This document shows, one piece after another, positions 1-15,400 of a stretch of 64,000 nucleotides of DNA. Position numbers and translations under genes: made by a program. Under the pieces are notes generated by a model, which saw nothing but the letters and a program-made list of their open reading frames with translations, was not told the origin of the DNA and searched no databases. The stretch's first letter is position 1, and each line of letters begins with the position of its first letter. The stretch comes from Baylisascaris procyonis (lineage: Eukaryota; Nematoda; Chromadorea; Rhabditida; Ascarididae), in contig JAZARR010000121.1 of NCBI GenBank assembly GCA_037389465.1, positions 1,142,369-1,206,368 of the forward strand. Direction: 5' to 3'.

Positions 1-124
1 GCACATAAATATGAAAGCCTTTCATAATTCCTTGAAATATTCTTTTATGGATTGCTACTGTTGGATAGCTAGTCGGCAAATTGTCGTCCAGCATTGTTTT
101 GGCAGGCACAATTTGATCACCCAC

Positions 125-196
125 TGAGTTTGATTTTAATAATTTCGCAATGAAAAACATTGAGTTTGATTTCGCTCATTTCGCAATGAAAATGCG
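125..196. repeat. Two-copy 36-base tandem repeat
   Basis: TGAGTTTGATTT...ATTTCGCAATGAAAA occurs twice in direct repeat, 36 bases apart, in the leftmost fli-1 intron sequence. Confidence 0.75.
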
Positions 197-353
197 TCTT
201 GATTGAACCAAAGTAGCGTCTAAAATGTATGCATAGCTCATCCTGCAGACATGTCACATTGCCATCGAATACAACCAAACCCATCGATTGCTTTTTACTT
301 GACGATCTAAAAGCTTTTCATGCCTGTGATACGATCAAAGTCACTTGACTTAC

Positions 354-485
354 CTAGTGATATGAGTCTGCTTCTCAACTGTATAGAATCCCGAAGCAGT
401 CCTTGCACCTTCAATGTAGGTGATTTCTTCACCAAATAACTCCAGGAATTCATCCGATTCATCGTTCATTTCTTCTCTTTCAGTC
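354..485 (-). CDS. fli-1: fli-1 exon 14 (end of gelsolin repeat 1), last in window
   Basis: Encodes [18 protein letters not shown] and [19 protein letters not shown], which closes gelsolin repeat 1. Acceptor TTTAAG, donor GTAAGT in phase 2, so at least one more exon lies to the left of the window. Confidence 0.95.
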
Positions 486-3400
486 CTTAAAGAGAAAGAA
501 CAAACATTCCTGAATGATGTCTCAAAATAGTCAATAGAAAAAAGACTTACGCACTTGTCTTCCTTATGAATCAAGTATTGAAACTGTCGTTTGAAAATTT
601 GATTCAACAGCTAAATAGTTGAAAAAAGGTCTAAAAATCAAATTTGAAACTTTCCATACCAAAACCGGGCAAGATTGAAGGAGAAATCAATGCAGAAAGA
701 ACAACTACTTCAGCGCTTTACAATCGCACCTTTCCAGATACTCCGGTATGCGCTATAGATCACTTAAAAAATCATACACTTCACTGACGAAAAAACACAG
801 ACGCATTTTTATTGCTCCTTGCTGCATACAAATGTGCGTTAATACTGATTTGGCTAATGATTCAAACTTAGTGCACCATACTTCGTAATATCATCGGCGA
901 ATGGAATACACAGACGTTCCACAGCTCCAGATAAAATTTGGACAGCAATCAATTTTAGTCCTTTTCCCATAAGGAACGCCATTTTTCCTCATCTTTTCTT
1001 TCTTTGGAGGCATCCTTACCGAAAATACTTCGTACTCGTTCCAATTTTTTAAAAAAGAAGTGGCTGCATCAAGACCTTTTACTCAATCTTTCGGTATAGT
1101 CACAACACTAGAAATGAAGTGCACACGAGTCAGTTTCAACATGCTTTTCTAACATTATTCCATTTCTGTTCATATGGAGATGCTTCAGCAACCTACGAAT
1201 AAAATGAAGAAAAAATTTTACAACTTATTTTGAGTTTGACTCGACTCTGCGAATAAACATCAGATGGTACTTCGTGTTTCTAAAGACAATTCAATTCGCG
1301 CTTTTAAAATAAATTTGTTTATGTTATCTCAAATAGGATTGCAGGACTCCTCTCCCCACCCACGCCTCCACCGCCCCTCCTCGCATATGTCCGCATATTA
1401 AAGTAGGAACCTCTTGTTATCGAAAAATTGCGACTCCAAACCACCCTGGTACAAATCATCGACCGTAAGGATACAATTAAAAGAAGCAACGTTCGCTTAG
1501 CAGTGCAGTAAACCGGAAATACTGAAAGCAGCTTTTAAGCGAGAGGTCCACAAGGCCAAAGCGTACGATGCATATAAAATGTTTTCATTCACAACCAACT
1601 GCACCGGCTTATGCCGGAAAATTATTACTATTTTCACTACTATAGCCACTAGAGCGCAATGCGAGGCGATTAGTAATGCAACCAACTATTGAGCTTCCCT
1701 CAATAGCTGTACTCATATTCTTGAATAAACCACTCACAAGCCACAAAAAGCCCGAAAAAACATATGAAAAATTTTAAAAAATCAAGGAAAAAACAGCAGG
1801 GATCGGAAAACGAGAATTACAAAAATATTCTGCTTTTTTCTCATTCAAAATGGAAAGCGCCTTTCGTATATATAGGCACAATTTCGCGAAATCCCACCAC
1901 CTGCGCTGCAAACGTGCTCATCGATTCTAGATCAATTGAGATGTGGTTCCTCAGACATAAGGAAATTGCAGCCATGATTTGCTTATGAGATTACCCGTGT
2001 GACATAACACTGTGAAGTTGCGCCGAATCAACGGATTCGATCTCCTGTCCCGTCCAAATTGTAATCTTTGGGCCGGAATTCAAGCATGATTAACGATTTG
2101 GAAACGTTTGTATGCAATGTTTAGTCCACTACTTTTCGGGACCGGTATAGTTCTCCGGCTGGACAACAGTTCTATTCACCTACAGCATTTAAACAAGACA
2201 ACCAAATAATTGTAACGAAAAACTTGAAAGACGAAAAACTGCCAAAAGAGTAGGTAGAATAGAATCATAGCCAGCTCGCTACAAGTTGACTGAAGTTTGC
2301 TAGCCGATCGGAGGTATTCTGTCAATTCCGGCTTCAGGTTACAGATGAAAAATTTGAAAACCCGATTTCATTGGTTTTTCAGTTGACAGTTGATTGGCAG
2401 GGTACGGTAGTGACAGCTATTAGCATTTCCATCATTAATAAAAGCACTCAATCACTCTCCTTCACGCTTATTCGCTTGACCATCGGTGCAGCCTCGCTGA
2501 TTGTTTGAATTCTATTTTGTTTCATATACACAACCACGAAGTTCAGAAGACAGTCACTAAAGCCAGGTGAATTTATACAAATGCACAAACTAGCACTAGT
2601 CTGCAGAAAAACCCGAATAATGAGAACCTCACTGCTTTTACGTTAAGGCTTGCGGTCTGTTTCCGATCGACACCGATCTTTTAACGCATATCAGCATCTA
2701 TGAAGATACAGTCAACAACCCATCGATCGGGCACTTAAACAAGGAAAAACTAACATTAATGCTGTTAATGTAGAACTTAGCGTGGTAAATTAGAGTAAAA
2801 CAATGCATTTAAAATGAACTGCTGTGCTGCGTAGCGAAATCGGATGCATGCCGCATAATGCATCACTGCTAAAATTTCGATTGCATCGATATGCACAAAA
2901 TACGCTATATAACGAAAGTGAAAGACGATTGGCATTGCATCGCAAAAAAAAGTACTACTGCCGGAGAAGAATATGCACCGAGAAAACTCCACTGTTTCCA
3001 AAGGACATCCTCATCACCGCATCAGAATCGCAATGACCTACGTCCACAGAGTGTCCTTTTTCCTCTTAGCGATTTCTGGATTCCCTCCCCCCCCCCAAAA
3101 AAAAACCGCAGATAAGAGGTAATCTCTAGGTACCGTTTTCGAAACCATTCAAAGGAATATAGTGCGCAATCACCATAACACTGGCTTCATTGTCTCAAAA
3201 CGATTCAGGCTCTCTGCGTTTTATCACTCACAGCAGCCCGAATACTACGATAGCTTAAAAGAGATGAAGTTTTACATAGTGGCGATACCTGCATGTGGCG
3301 CCCAAATGATTGCGGAGATTCACAGCATGCACAGCCGCACACATCCCCTTGTCGAGACTCGCATGTTCACCTATCCAATAATATATCGAGTGCCGCAAAC

Positions 3401-6400
3401 TACCTGAATCCTCCTGAAATCGAACGTGATCACAAAACACTCCTGTTATGACTCCTCCTCTCATGTAGAAGGGTTCCGCACCCTCACTATGATAGAGGCG
3501 AGAGCGCTGAGCTTTCCTACTAACTACTACAAGGGTATCGCATTTTCCGTCTTGTATGCGGAAAAGTGTTGTGTCACCCTTGTATCAGCTGAAACGGCGC
3601 TGCGCCTCCTTTTTAGTGTGCAGAAAGATGCAACCCTCCTTTAAAACTGCGAACTATAAAATACGCTGCATGATGAATTACATTTTGAAGAGATATTCAA
3701 AGATTTTAGGAAGATTTAGCCGTTTCAATCGTTCGACGATGAAACATGAAAATATCTCAAACGGATAAAATCTTTTAGAAGTGTTTAAAGAATTCATTTT
3801 CTACCTTGAACACTACTCATTGCTTTTAATATACAACAACTAGGTAATGATGACCGATAAATGCACTTGCAAATAATTTACCTGCGATACAAAAATATTA
3901 TCATTAGCGAATCACTTCTTCAGATAGATCAGCCACAGCAAATCATGAATTCTTTTAGCTTGTACGTACAATAATTCTTTAAAGTAGTGAAATGTTTCAA
4001 AATTTTCTCATTTGACAAATCCCTGTTATGAAATGAACACGTTTATAGGTCACCTTAAGAACGAGTATGTATCTTATTCCAATTTTTGCGCAAACAAGAG
4101 CATTAAATATTTGAATTTTTGGTCCTAGTCAGCTCGTCGCTGAACACGACGAAGGAAATTTTTTGCAACCATATCAATGTTTTTCCTCATCTACGAGTAG
4201 GGAATTCCATCTTCGAATTTGGCTCCAAAATAATACCTTCTGGTGAAATTTCGATGCCTCGGATTCAAATTTTGCTCATTAGCTACCCAAAACATTTCTC
4301 CTACAACCTAATAGCTAACAAAACTTTTTAGAAAGTAATAGAAAACTCTTTGGAGCTTGTTTCGCACAACACTTTACACTCTGTCCTCGAAGAAGTCAAT
4401 AAAAACCGTAGAAAATAAAAAAAAACACTGAACCTTCATGAGAAGCTATGTGCATAATGCACTTTATTATTAAAAAATAATGCCTATCCAGCTGCAAATT
4501 GTTCACATTGTAACTACTGCAGTCAATAAAAAAGTAGAAAATACATCTGTGTGCTCTTTCCAGGAAAAAACAACTATACATTTCTGCAATAAACCACTAG
4601 AAAATAATATTTTCTAATAAAATTAGATGAAAAGAATCCGTGAATCCCCCCTGCAAGCGCATAAAGGTTCCCTCATCCTAGCAATATTCCGGATCTCCGC
4701 AAAACGTCCGTTCATTCCTTCAGAACAATGCAAAAAATCTCTCCATTCTCAAATGTACTAAAAACGAAACCTTGATAGTGCGGAGGATGAGGTAGGCATC
4801 GGCCTCATAAAAGTGTCCATGAAATGATGGATCGAGTATTGTCGGATAAAAGTTTTCAATCTGCCAAACCCACATGCCATCTTCTTGGCCAACGTCCTCA
4901 TCAAATACGTCACTGTAGTCGATACGCGGTTTGTGCTGCTCCATTTTGTCCTCCAAGTAGTTATATTGAGCAATAAAACACCAGTGAAATAAACAAACAC
5001 ATTTACAAACTAACCAAAAATTAGCTGAAATATTGCAAAAATTCGACAAGCATCAACCTTTAGTTGGCCATTTTAGAAGACGAGAGTATGCCGTTCGCTG
5101 AATATGCAGAAAAACAGCGAGAGTTTCAGTAAACTTTTAATTAGTATCATTAAAATCCTGAAGGCATTTAGGAATGGCTGTATTCAACGCGAATTCAAGG
5201 CATTTTTGCAACAAAAGTAACAGATAATAACCCTGGTTTCGAAGAGCTTCAAAAATGCACTAGAACACAGCTTAATAACCAACACTCGATCTGAACTCAC
5301 TCAGTTATACAGCACACATTTAACTAACCAACGCTGAATCCGAAGTCATTTACTTAAACAAGCACTCTATATGTTTGGTGTAAGCTTACCTAATGAAGCT
5401 TAACATGCTGTAAAACCTGGGATAGAAGTCCCTTTCCTCAATACAATCATATCGGCTTTGCAAATAAGCTTCCAATTAGAAGATACTTCTAACTAAACGA
5501 AAATCCTATTGCTGCCTACAGTTGAAGCGGCCGATGATTGCGAATTTTGAAAATCCGATCACTCTAGGAAAAACTGCTCAGATTTGGAAACTGAATGTTT
5601 TTATTGTTATGAACATTGCTTTATAGCATCGACCATTCACCTGCGAAAGCCTTTCATCACTGATGACGCAATTACGCCCTTTAAAGGATGAAAATACTAA
5701 GTTCCACAACTCCCAGGAAGAAAAATTTTCCCTTCAAAGGGGGAACATAATTAATCCCAACGTTTCTACAGGGAATTGCGAGGTAAACTGGGACTCTAAT
5801 TTAGTGCATAAGACACCACGGATGCTTGGTAGCGCGTGCAGCGTCTTTCTCAGGCATTTCTAAGGGAGCTACTGCGATCTCCATCAGGAAAACGGATGTC
5901 ACATAACTCAGAAAATTTATGAACTTGATGCATTACCCGTAAGGACAAAGGAACAAATTTGCAGCCCATGTCTCTGCTGGAGATTAAAAGCTCCCTATGG
6001 ATTTTTGAAGACAGTCACCTCCATAAAAGCGAATCACTGATCTTCATCTATTAGATTTTAACAATCTACTGTAGCCTCCATAAACAGACAGACGCAGAAA
6101 CGACAATTATAGGCCGATAGCGTTTTTGATTATGTTACATTGCAAATGGAAATCGATATCGAAACGACAAAATAAGAAAGAATGACTTTATCAGAAATTC
6201 AGAGACTAAGTTCTAGCTCTCTTCGCATCTTATGACCCGCCATGCTCACCCTTTCGCACAGCTTTATTAACCTACAGATGCATGTCGACCACCTCGATTG
6301 ATACAACAAACGGACAAGTGAAGGAAATGGAAACAGCACTACAGCACATTTTAAATAAATGTGAGACCACAAATGGCTCTTAATAACCGTTTTCGATGAC

Positions 6401-9400
6401 AACGTCCGATCTGTTTAACAACACCATATTAAGCAAGCATTTGAAAGAATCAACCAACCTTCCATGAAGGTATTTTAATATTCTCAACAGCGGTCTCATT
6501 TTCGAGTCGTTCCCTCGCAGCACCCGCCACATTCGACATACCCTAAAGATAACGGCAAACACACTCTCCTTATACCAGCACATTTCAAATATCGCTTTTC
6601 TCAATTCATTTTGTAATGATCACAAAAGCTTCGACCATCTATATTTGCTTATCACATAAAAGCTTGCGAAAAAAATAGCTTGATTATAAATTATAGTCCA
6701 TGTAAAATAAGATATAACTTCAGACTCCACCAGTGGTAACGTCTTTTCAGTAAAGCACAAAGTGAAGAGTCCGGCTCTGTTCCTTCAACAAAAACAGAAC
6801 GTGACAATCTGCAAAACAGGTCCTGCATCTTTTATAAAGGAGGAGAAATAAACATGAACCTAGTTTTTTATGCCGTTTTTTGAACTTAGTTTTCCTTTCG
6901 AAATATGCGCAGAAAAGCGAGCAAATACCAGCCATACATTTTATTCAAAATAAAAACTATAGTCGCGGATGAAAATGACCTATGTTGTGAACTCTTTCAT
7001 TTACTGTTCTACTTCATTTAAAAAACTCATGGTGGCTATAAGGGATGAGACATTTCTAACTTGTTCGTTTCCTTCACTCACATAAACGTGGTTCGGGCGC
7101 AGAAGGTCGACATTCTAGTGGCCATACAAGTGCATTCCTGACCGGCTATGTGCTTGCTACAATACCGGAAATTATGAAGCAACAGACCTTGACGGCCAGT
7201 TTTCTTGCCAGCAGAACTTTTCTCGTCACTATGAGACAACGTCTATGTTGACTGTCACAAGCAAAATTCACAGAACAGACAAAACTGCAATTCAACCAGG
7301 AGAACAGGCATGCGGGAATGACTCGCCTCAATGACTTTATTCGCATCTTGACTATCGGCTTGCATTCGTCTCCTCTTCAAAAACTCCTTCTTCCTTGCCA
7401 CAGGATCCTTATGCGCACTACTCGGCACCGAACTCACCGACGATGAAGGACTCTGACCGGCAAGTTTCATCTGAATAACATTTCGTCAAAAAATCAACAA
7501 ATACGTTAGTGATGCAAATCTTGTATTTGTTCTTAATATCGTGCAACTAATACAAGAGAAGAGACTTTTATACAAGATGATTTATAGCAAAGAAAAATGC
7601 AGCCACAATATCCGCTTTCACATTGCATTATCAATTGATCAACGGTAGGGCAAAGTGCAAGAAGTCAAGTGAAGTATAAGGTGAAAGCTAGGAGATGAAT
7701 GCAAGGAGATGCATTAGCCAATCATCACTGTGCTATTTTCATTCCCTCAGTTGTTAGCTATGGATTGTCCTCTCTTTCTTTTGGACCAACCCTATCCAAA
7801 TTTTTTGTACCCACCCCGTCCCATTCCATCCTTTCCCCCCCCCCCCCCCTTCCATTCCCATGACCTCCCCACATAGCCTTTGCTGCCTGGGTCACTGTTT
7901 GACACCTGATGATACCATTTCATCAGAATTGCTGAAACACTGCTCTTCTTTGTCATTTTTCCTTCTGCGTGAAAGCCCGTCTCATTTTGTTAATTGTATG
8001 ACAAAAATAATTAGCAGCCTTAAAATGACAAATGACAGCGAGCAGGCAGGAAGGCTAAGACAAGTGGGAAGCATATTTCGACCACCAACACCACAACCGC
8101 AACCTCGTTGGCACTAAGAAGTTCGTACCTACCGTCTAGCTATTGACGATGCCACTCTGTAATCCCTCACTTCCCTTCGTTCTATGAAACGGAAGCTATA
8201 CATTCTTACTTACTGAAACAAAGAATGATTTTATGAGTTGTGTTTGGTTGTAGGAGTACGTGATAAGAGTGATGTTGAATAAATTGAACATTGATCTGCA
8301 ATTCGAAAAGAAATGAAGTGAACAGCCGCAGAGTGAAGAAGGAATGCATCAAATGCCATCAGGTAAGCTTAGAACCTCGGAAACGACATTTCATAAAAAT
8401 GAATACCTCATGAAATCAACAAAATGCTCACATACTGTTCATATCATCTCACCGGGCATTCATCCAGCGTGAGCCAAGTAAATAGTTCGACGGATGCTGC
8501 CATATGATGCGTCGACGAGGTTTAATTACCAACTTGAGAGTTCTATGATACGATTATGACTTAATGAGAAGAATAGTAAGCCATCCCAAGTACAAACTTA
8601 TGATATATTTATCAATATGCACCTTCGTTGCCCAACTATCCTAACAAATGCAATTCGACAGCATCTTGGGCATCACGCGTACTAAGCTTAATTACAGCTG
8701 TTTTTGTATTTTGAGAAGCAACACTGCTAAAAAACGAACACAAATTTAATTCATAGGCATGACATCCTCTCAAAACGTTTATTGCACAAATAAACAAAAG
8801 TGAATGAAAACGCTGATACGAATGTTTGCTTCAAAGAAGTTGAAAGATGAAAGACAGCAAATCGATGAAATTGCTCCAACGCCAAAAAACTCCATTTTCA
8901 TGTAGGTGAATGCAATAAAAAGCACGATTTGAAGACGATACCACCTCAACTGTACTCTCATATTAACATACCTGATTTGCAAGCGAGAAATCGATGTTGT
9001 AAAATGCGAGTGCCTTCTTTTGTTCATTTGGTCTTGGCGGTATAATAAGGCCATCGTTACTAAAAATATATGAAAATATATTAACGCCACAGTGCAAAGC
9101 AAAAGCGCAAGATGAATGCTGCCTATGTTCGCATATATTCCGTAGCAAGCTGTTAAGGACGTGATGAACTAGCGTAATCATATGCGACAGCAGATTCAGG
9201 AGCTATAAGGACCCTTAATTTTCCCCCTTCTCTCCTCCAGAGTACTCCAAAATAACTTTCAAAGCACACGATCGCAAAATTTTGCGAAAAATTGTCCACT
9301 AATGCAAAGTCTCTAGTGCTAAAATAATTGCGTCATTAGCACGAATTAATGATCATGACCTAGAAGCATGCATTTTTGCATATGATTTTTGCTACCTAAC

Positions 9401-12400
9401 ATTTTGAAATGCTACCTAACGTTTCAAAAGCCGGCTAGTTTTGCTGGAATGCCAGAACATCACGGAAAACTATTCCAATTGAAGAAGCACTCCCTTAAAC
9501 GGTATCTGATAACACGAAGGGTACTAATATTCCAAGACATTCAAACTTACGCCTTAATACAACAACAATGGGCACGAAGAAAGCATTAAAAGGTAAATTT
9601 CGAAGTGAACTTGCATGTAGCGCTAAACAGCGTAACATTATTGAAACGTCGTCGAATATTTCGAAAGCGCATAAGAACGCTATTAAAAATTTCAAATTAC
9701 GACTGCATTCGTTTCAATGCAGCATTTGTCATGGGACTTGGTCTTGCGAGGTCGTTTGGTGGATGAAAGACAACAACACAGGCAGCAACTAATGCGCACA
9801 ACATTTTGCTTTTTTCCTCTCAGCCCATAGTTACAGCTCTCTTCCTTGCACATCTGTCTGCTGAGCATTTTACAATTTATTCCATCACCAACAGGATGGT
9901 GTACGGGGGTCATCAATCTGCTGTTGATTCTATCTGCTTTCTATTTTTCTCGCATCCTCCCATATCACGTAGGATTTTGAATCAATTGACATATTTCATC
10001 TCTCGGTTGATTGCCAACCTGATTTTTAAGTACTTCTGCGTTTTTGCAATGACGCAAACAAGACCAATTCAAGGCTCCGAATAGTGGAATCCTAATGTTT
10101 AGAAATTTGCTCTTTGACCCATTAAAATCAGTTAGTGATCATATAAATTTTCATATAAAATCAGATAGTGGTCATATAAATTTTCATATACTTCAATTCA
10201 TATAGAAATAGAAATCAATTCATATAAAGAAGATCTGGCATTCTGCGGGATCATGTCTTACCTCCTAATTAAATTATGGAAGCAGAACGGTAATGATGCG
10301 GCGAAGGAGTTGAAGGTTTATATTTCGTGCAGTAATACATATTTATGAAAACCATCGGAATGTCATTCAACGCTACTTTCCGAGCCTCCCAAACTGCATA
10401 AAGACTGCTAGAATGGATTGGCAGCTTCCCTAAGAACGGGACATGCTTGAAAGCCGATACGAGACGAAAATCTAGAACCAGATGAAAATCTAGAAGAGAT
10501 GCAGGTTCCCTCAAAACTGGGTATGCTTGAAAACCGATGCAAGATGAAAACTAGAAAAAGTGAGCTGAGAGAGCGTAAACCGAATGTACCCCAAGCGAAA
10601 AAAGTATTTAGGCGATTCTCGTTAAACGCTCAACATCAACTGTTTGTGAATGCGCCGAAATTAATATGAGAATGAAGTCACATTCGGTTACTTCATGGTC
10701 GTTTGTGCTGCTTGGATGACTAGCCTCCTCCCTCCCCCCCCTTCCGGAATCTAGCAGGCGACATCCTTGGTCAGCTAGAATGGGAATCACGCGGGACGAC
10801 GAAACTCTACGTAGAGGAGGCTTTGGTCTCAAATCGTCAATAGCGGTTTTCCACAACAATCAACGAACAACGCAGTCACGCATACGCGTCCAATCGAGCT
10901 GGGTTCATGAGACAAAGGCCATGTACAAGAAGTGCCCGAAAACTATGCCTTTCCTTCTCATCTTTGGAGCACATGTGATCCGAGAGGAAGGAGGGGTTTG
11001 GGAAGGAGTAAGTGGGAAAGGAGGGGGACACAGAAGAAATTAAAGAATTGTCATAACTCAAGACCTCGAAGTTTAAAGCGAATATAAGCCCAACTTCCAT
11101 TCCTCACCTAAAATCCCATCAAGACAGTTTATTTTTACGCTAATATTTTAATCGAAACATTTGTATAACTTCCGGAAAATGAACGTGAACCTATTCAATT
11201 TCGAGCAAATAGCCGCGAACGGCTGTCAACATATGACTTTCGTTTTCCAACTTTCACTTCAATAAGCAGCGGCCACTGCATGCTTGAGGCACAAATCAGC
11301 ACTTCCTTTTCCACTACGGTTTTCACCGGTTCAAATGTAACTTCGGATTCCAAAGAAAACTGGTGATGCCGCAGGTAAAGCATGCGCAATTCTCCTTTTT
11401 CTTCCCACGTCGCACCCCTTTTAACATTAATTCCTTGCTAACTTCCCACCTCCTATGAAATTAGACTGCGTGTCACGGCCGCAATTACCAGTCGTAAATC
11501 AAGAGCAAATGTTCACAACACCTGAGGTTATTCACTTCTTAAACATCCATGTACGCTTTACATGTCATTGAAGTTGGCGTCTTGCGGCCGGCAGTCAACC
11601 TCGACAGCATAGTAAAGGCAATGAAAACTCTCCAGGTCGACAAGGTGACAATGCATTCTGTTGGCTTGTATTCTGTAAATCCACATGTTACCTTGTTCAT
11701 GCGGTCTTTCAACGTCGCGGGATGGCAGCAAGCACAACAGCGGGGTCAGGCCTGAGCAGAGTTCATTTATGAGCTAATCAGGAACGAGGATCCCATAAAA
11801 ACACTCTAGGCAATGAACACGAAAAGCAATCAACGAAACTTTGCAAAATAAAACAATTGTGCAGAACCAAACCGACTAACTTATGAAGGTCGAGCTGCTT
11901 AAGGTCAGGCAGAAGGTGTATCGAATCGGGGAGCGTTATCAACCTGTTGTTGTCGAGCTTCAGTCGCTGAAGGCGAACACACCGACTTACCCCTTCGGGG
12001 ATTAGCTCCAAATTGTTGTAGGACAGATGCAGCACTTGCAGCTGCACAAGTTTGCCGATTCCACTCGGAATGCCTTTAATAAAGAAGGGTAACGCGAAAG
12101 ATGCCAACTTCCTAAACCACTACACAACTTCCAAACGGTGAACCATTAAATCCACTGGCTACGATTATTTGTATTCATTATTTTCTTCGAAAAAAAAAAA
12201 CAACCGCGCGAGATCAGCAAGTTGGTTGCATAGATAAGGGAGAAAAAGCGTGAAAAATAGCGACATGCTGTAACAAAACAAAACACGGTGTTCAACTTCA
12301 AGGTGAATTGTCCCATCCTTTCACCATTTCTGTTCCAATTTGCGTTATCAAATAGTCGCATGAGCGGCGAATCTCCAGCATGCTTTTCCATTAAGGCCTT

Positions 12401-15400
12401 CGTCAAACCGATCATTTTCTACTTTTTGGGTTGTACCCCTCTGGCACCCACATTGACATCTGATGTGTTTCTCTAGGTCAAACACTACCTCACCCCATCT
12501 CACTTTTTCGATCATTGCAGAGACCGATTGCGATATTGCTCATCTAAGTTTTCTTCGGGATCTCCTTCTCTTTCCCTCTCCTCCCTCCCCTCCGGTGTCC
12601 TCATCCGAAAACTCCTTTAAATTGTCCTCAAATGGCAGCCAGCTACGCTATCATGCAATGATTTTCCTTGAGGAAGCCAACACATTCCAAAGGCCTATTC
12701 TAACCTACCACATTTAGATACTACTTCATCACACATATGAATCATGCGCATGAACAGACCACAGGTACCACGCGAGCAGATGCATACACATACGCTCGCA
12801 AGGCTGCGCTATACGAGCTGCAGCCATAGCTAAAGATGTTATTAAAAAGAAAAAACGCACCTTCAAACGTCAGCTGGTTGTCACTAGCATAAAGCCTTTG
12901 CAACTTCACGATGCGCACTAACTGTTCGGGAAATGCCGTCAACAAATTCGATGACACATTCAGAGTTTCCAGTTTCTCCCATACATTGTCATCAAGATCG
13001 ATCCGTTTTATCTGAAAAAAGCGTCTAAATGATTTAACAGATAATACGCTATTATGCATTATCAAACACTATTTTTGTTAAGGCTAAATACTTATTGCCT
13101 ACTGCTCAACTAAGGAATTATTCAGATGATCTCATCTTATTTCAAAAATTCAGCACCACTATCCAGAACAAAAATACAAAGAAAACAAGCTGTGGGCTGT
13201 GATAGCGAGCGATAAGAGTGAATCATGACATAATCATTATAAGAGTGCCACATTTTGGCTGTCCCATGTATGCAGTATGACTGGGATATTTCAATGCGTA
13301 CCCGTAAATTTACTCTGCAAAATGTATTATGCAAAACAATATCGTGTCTGTGCGGTGCTTATTAACTACACTTATGTTCGTTCTTCAACTGCACTATACC
13401 TGCTTTTATACCACATTTATATTACCCAAATTTTCACGCACAGAAACAAATACGAACGGAATACTATAAGATCCCCTCACCTTCCCCACCTCATTTTATA
13501 GACACTCGAAAGGAAACAGCTTTGTTCATTCGTGTCACCGTGAGTAACCTTTTGAAATGTTGTTCTGTTCATCCCATCGATGTAAGGAAATATGCAACAG
13601 CTTGCCATTACCTTGCATAACAAATTTTATTAATTCGATGGGCCGTGTAAATGCATCGATCGCTACAGTAAATGTACTGTTAAGGAAGGAGCTCAAAGAA
13701 CAGTCGCAAAAATTACGGACTGGAAGGAGCTTTTAATTTTTGCTCGAAGAGGAACTCTATACCTCTAAATTATACACAGGAGATAATATCCAAATAATAT
13801 TTAAAAACTTCTCAATAGCCAGTTTCTGATAATTTACATACTTCACACATAATTTACTAATAATTCTCAGCAAAAAAAAAATAGCAAATGCGGAGGAAGA
13901 GCGGAACTAAGAAACTTTTAAAAACATGAAAGCTTAAGCTTTTTTCCAGGTCTCTGTTTCTTGCATTACACTTCTTTAAATTTAAATTTAGAAAGTGCAA
14001 TATAGCACCACTATAACTCTGTACAGGTATGTTTTGGTGCTGGTTGCCTTCAACGCGAAAAATAATGAACCCGAAGTTTTAAGATTCGGCTAACATAACG
14101 TTCACTTAGTGACGAAAAATAGGAATGGATTGTATTATTATAAGACAGCCGAATCAACTGAAAAAAAAAAACACATCCCCACATAGTTTACATTTTGCTG
14201 ATTACTTATGGAAGCGCAATTGCAGCTGCCTGGAATGAAAGAGGAGGTACTATAGTAACCCCTCCGCAACCAATTCTTCACTTATTTTCATCATCGATAT
14301 GTGCAGAAATTTGCTAATGGAGCATTTGAGGGCATTAAATTTGTAGAAGGTTGTAAGTGGCATCAATGGCAAAAGATGACTGCGCATTACAAGAGTCAAC
14401 CTCGCAAACACGGAAGAGACTACAAAAGCAACAAGGAGTGCGCTTCCGCATTCTCACTTATCACACCAATTAATTCCGTGAAATCTATGACATATAAATC
14501 CCCTGTATAAGAAGACTTGTAAGAACATGTTTGTGCGACCTTGCAAATATCCACCTGAATAACGCAATACAGCGAGTTAACGAATATGAGTATGCAAAAT
14601 GTATGTGCCGTTGATCCGGCAACTTTAACTCGGTCCAACTGCTACGTGCAAATTTTTGCCACCTTATCACTTGTTTGCTCAAAGACTTGCACACATAAAT
14701 TGATCGGTCGTATCGAACTTTACATCCACTCGTCCAAGCTGTCGATCCGATTAATATATCAACACATCGTTATGCATTCTTATCACTTGCTGATAAGGAA
14801 CAGTATAATATTCAACACATATGTTCTACAGTTTCTGTACGTGTGCGTATGCTAAACTCGAAGCGACGGGCGAATTGGTTCTTATTTCGTTAGCATTCCA
14901 CAAATTTGGTGGCTCAATAATATTAATTGCTCAAAGAAAATAATGTGTAGAATACGTCTGTTGAAGCCAGCCATGGAATAAGAAAATTCGCGACCATTTG
15001 CTTGCAGTCACTCGAGCATATCGTTATGGACAATCTACGCAATCGATCAAAAATGCAACCCAACCTTTTCCAATATTATTACATCATAACTGCTATTGGC
15101 CGCCTTATAGTGCATGCCATCTTCTTCTGTAACTTATTACTTATAGGAGGCAGTCTCCCAACTGCATCACTTCTTAGTTAGCAAAGCAAAGTAATGAAGT
15201 GAAAGAAATAAAAATTTGTCAACCTGGTTGTGGCTTATGTCGAGCTTCCTAAGGTTCCTCAACTTATATAAACAGTCCGGAACCACGGGCAGATCGTTAT
15301 GGGAGAAATCGACGTCCTGAAATTGCTGCCTAATTGGTGAATATGACTGCATATCAAGGTACGTTGTAAAAGAGTGCATTATTGTAAAATGCATCACAGT

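Noticed and set aside
1..115. Minus-strand open frame after an AAACTCAG acceptor (VGDQIVPAKTML...)
   Set aside because: Its phase does not fit the fli-1 exon 14 donor and it does not resemble the next part of Flightless-I; too short to judge.
10608..11100. Overlapping open frames on both strands in the GC-richer block of a fli-1 intron
   Set aside because: No family similarity; better explained by locally higher GC or a repeat.
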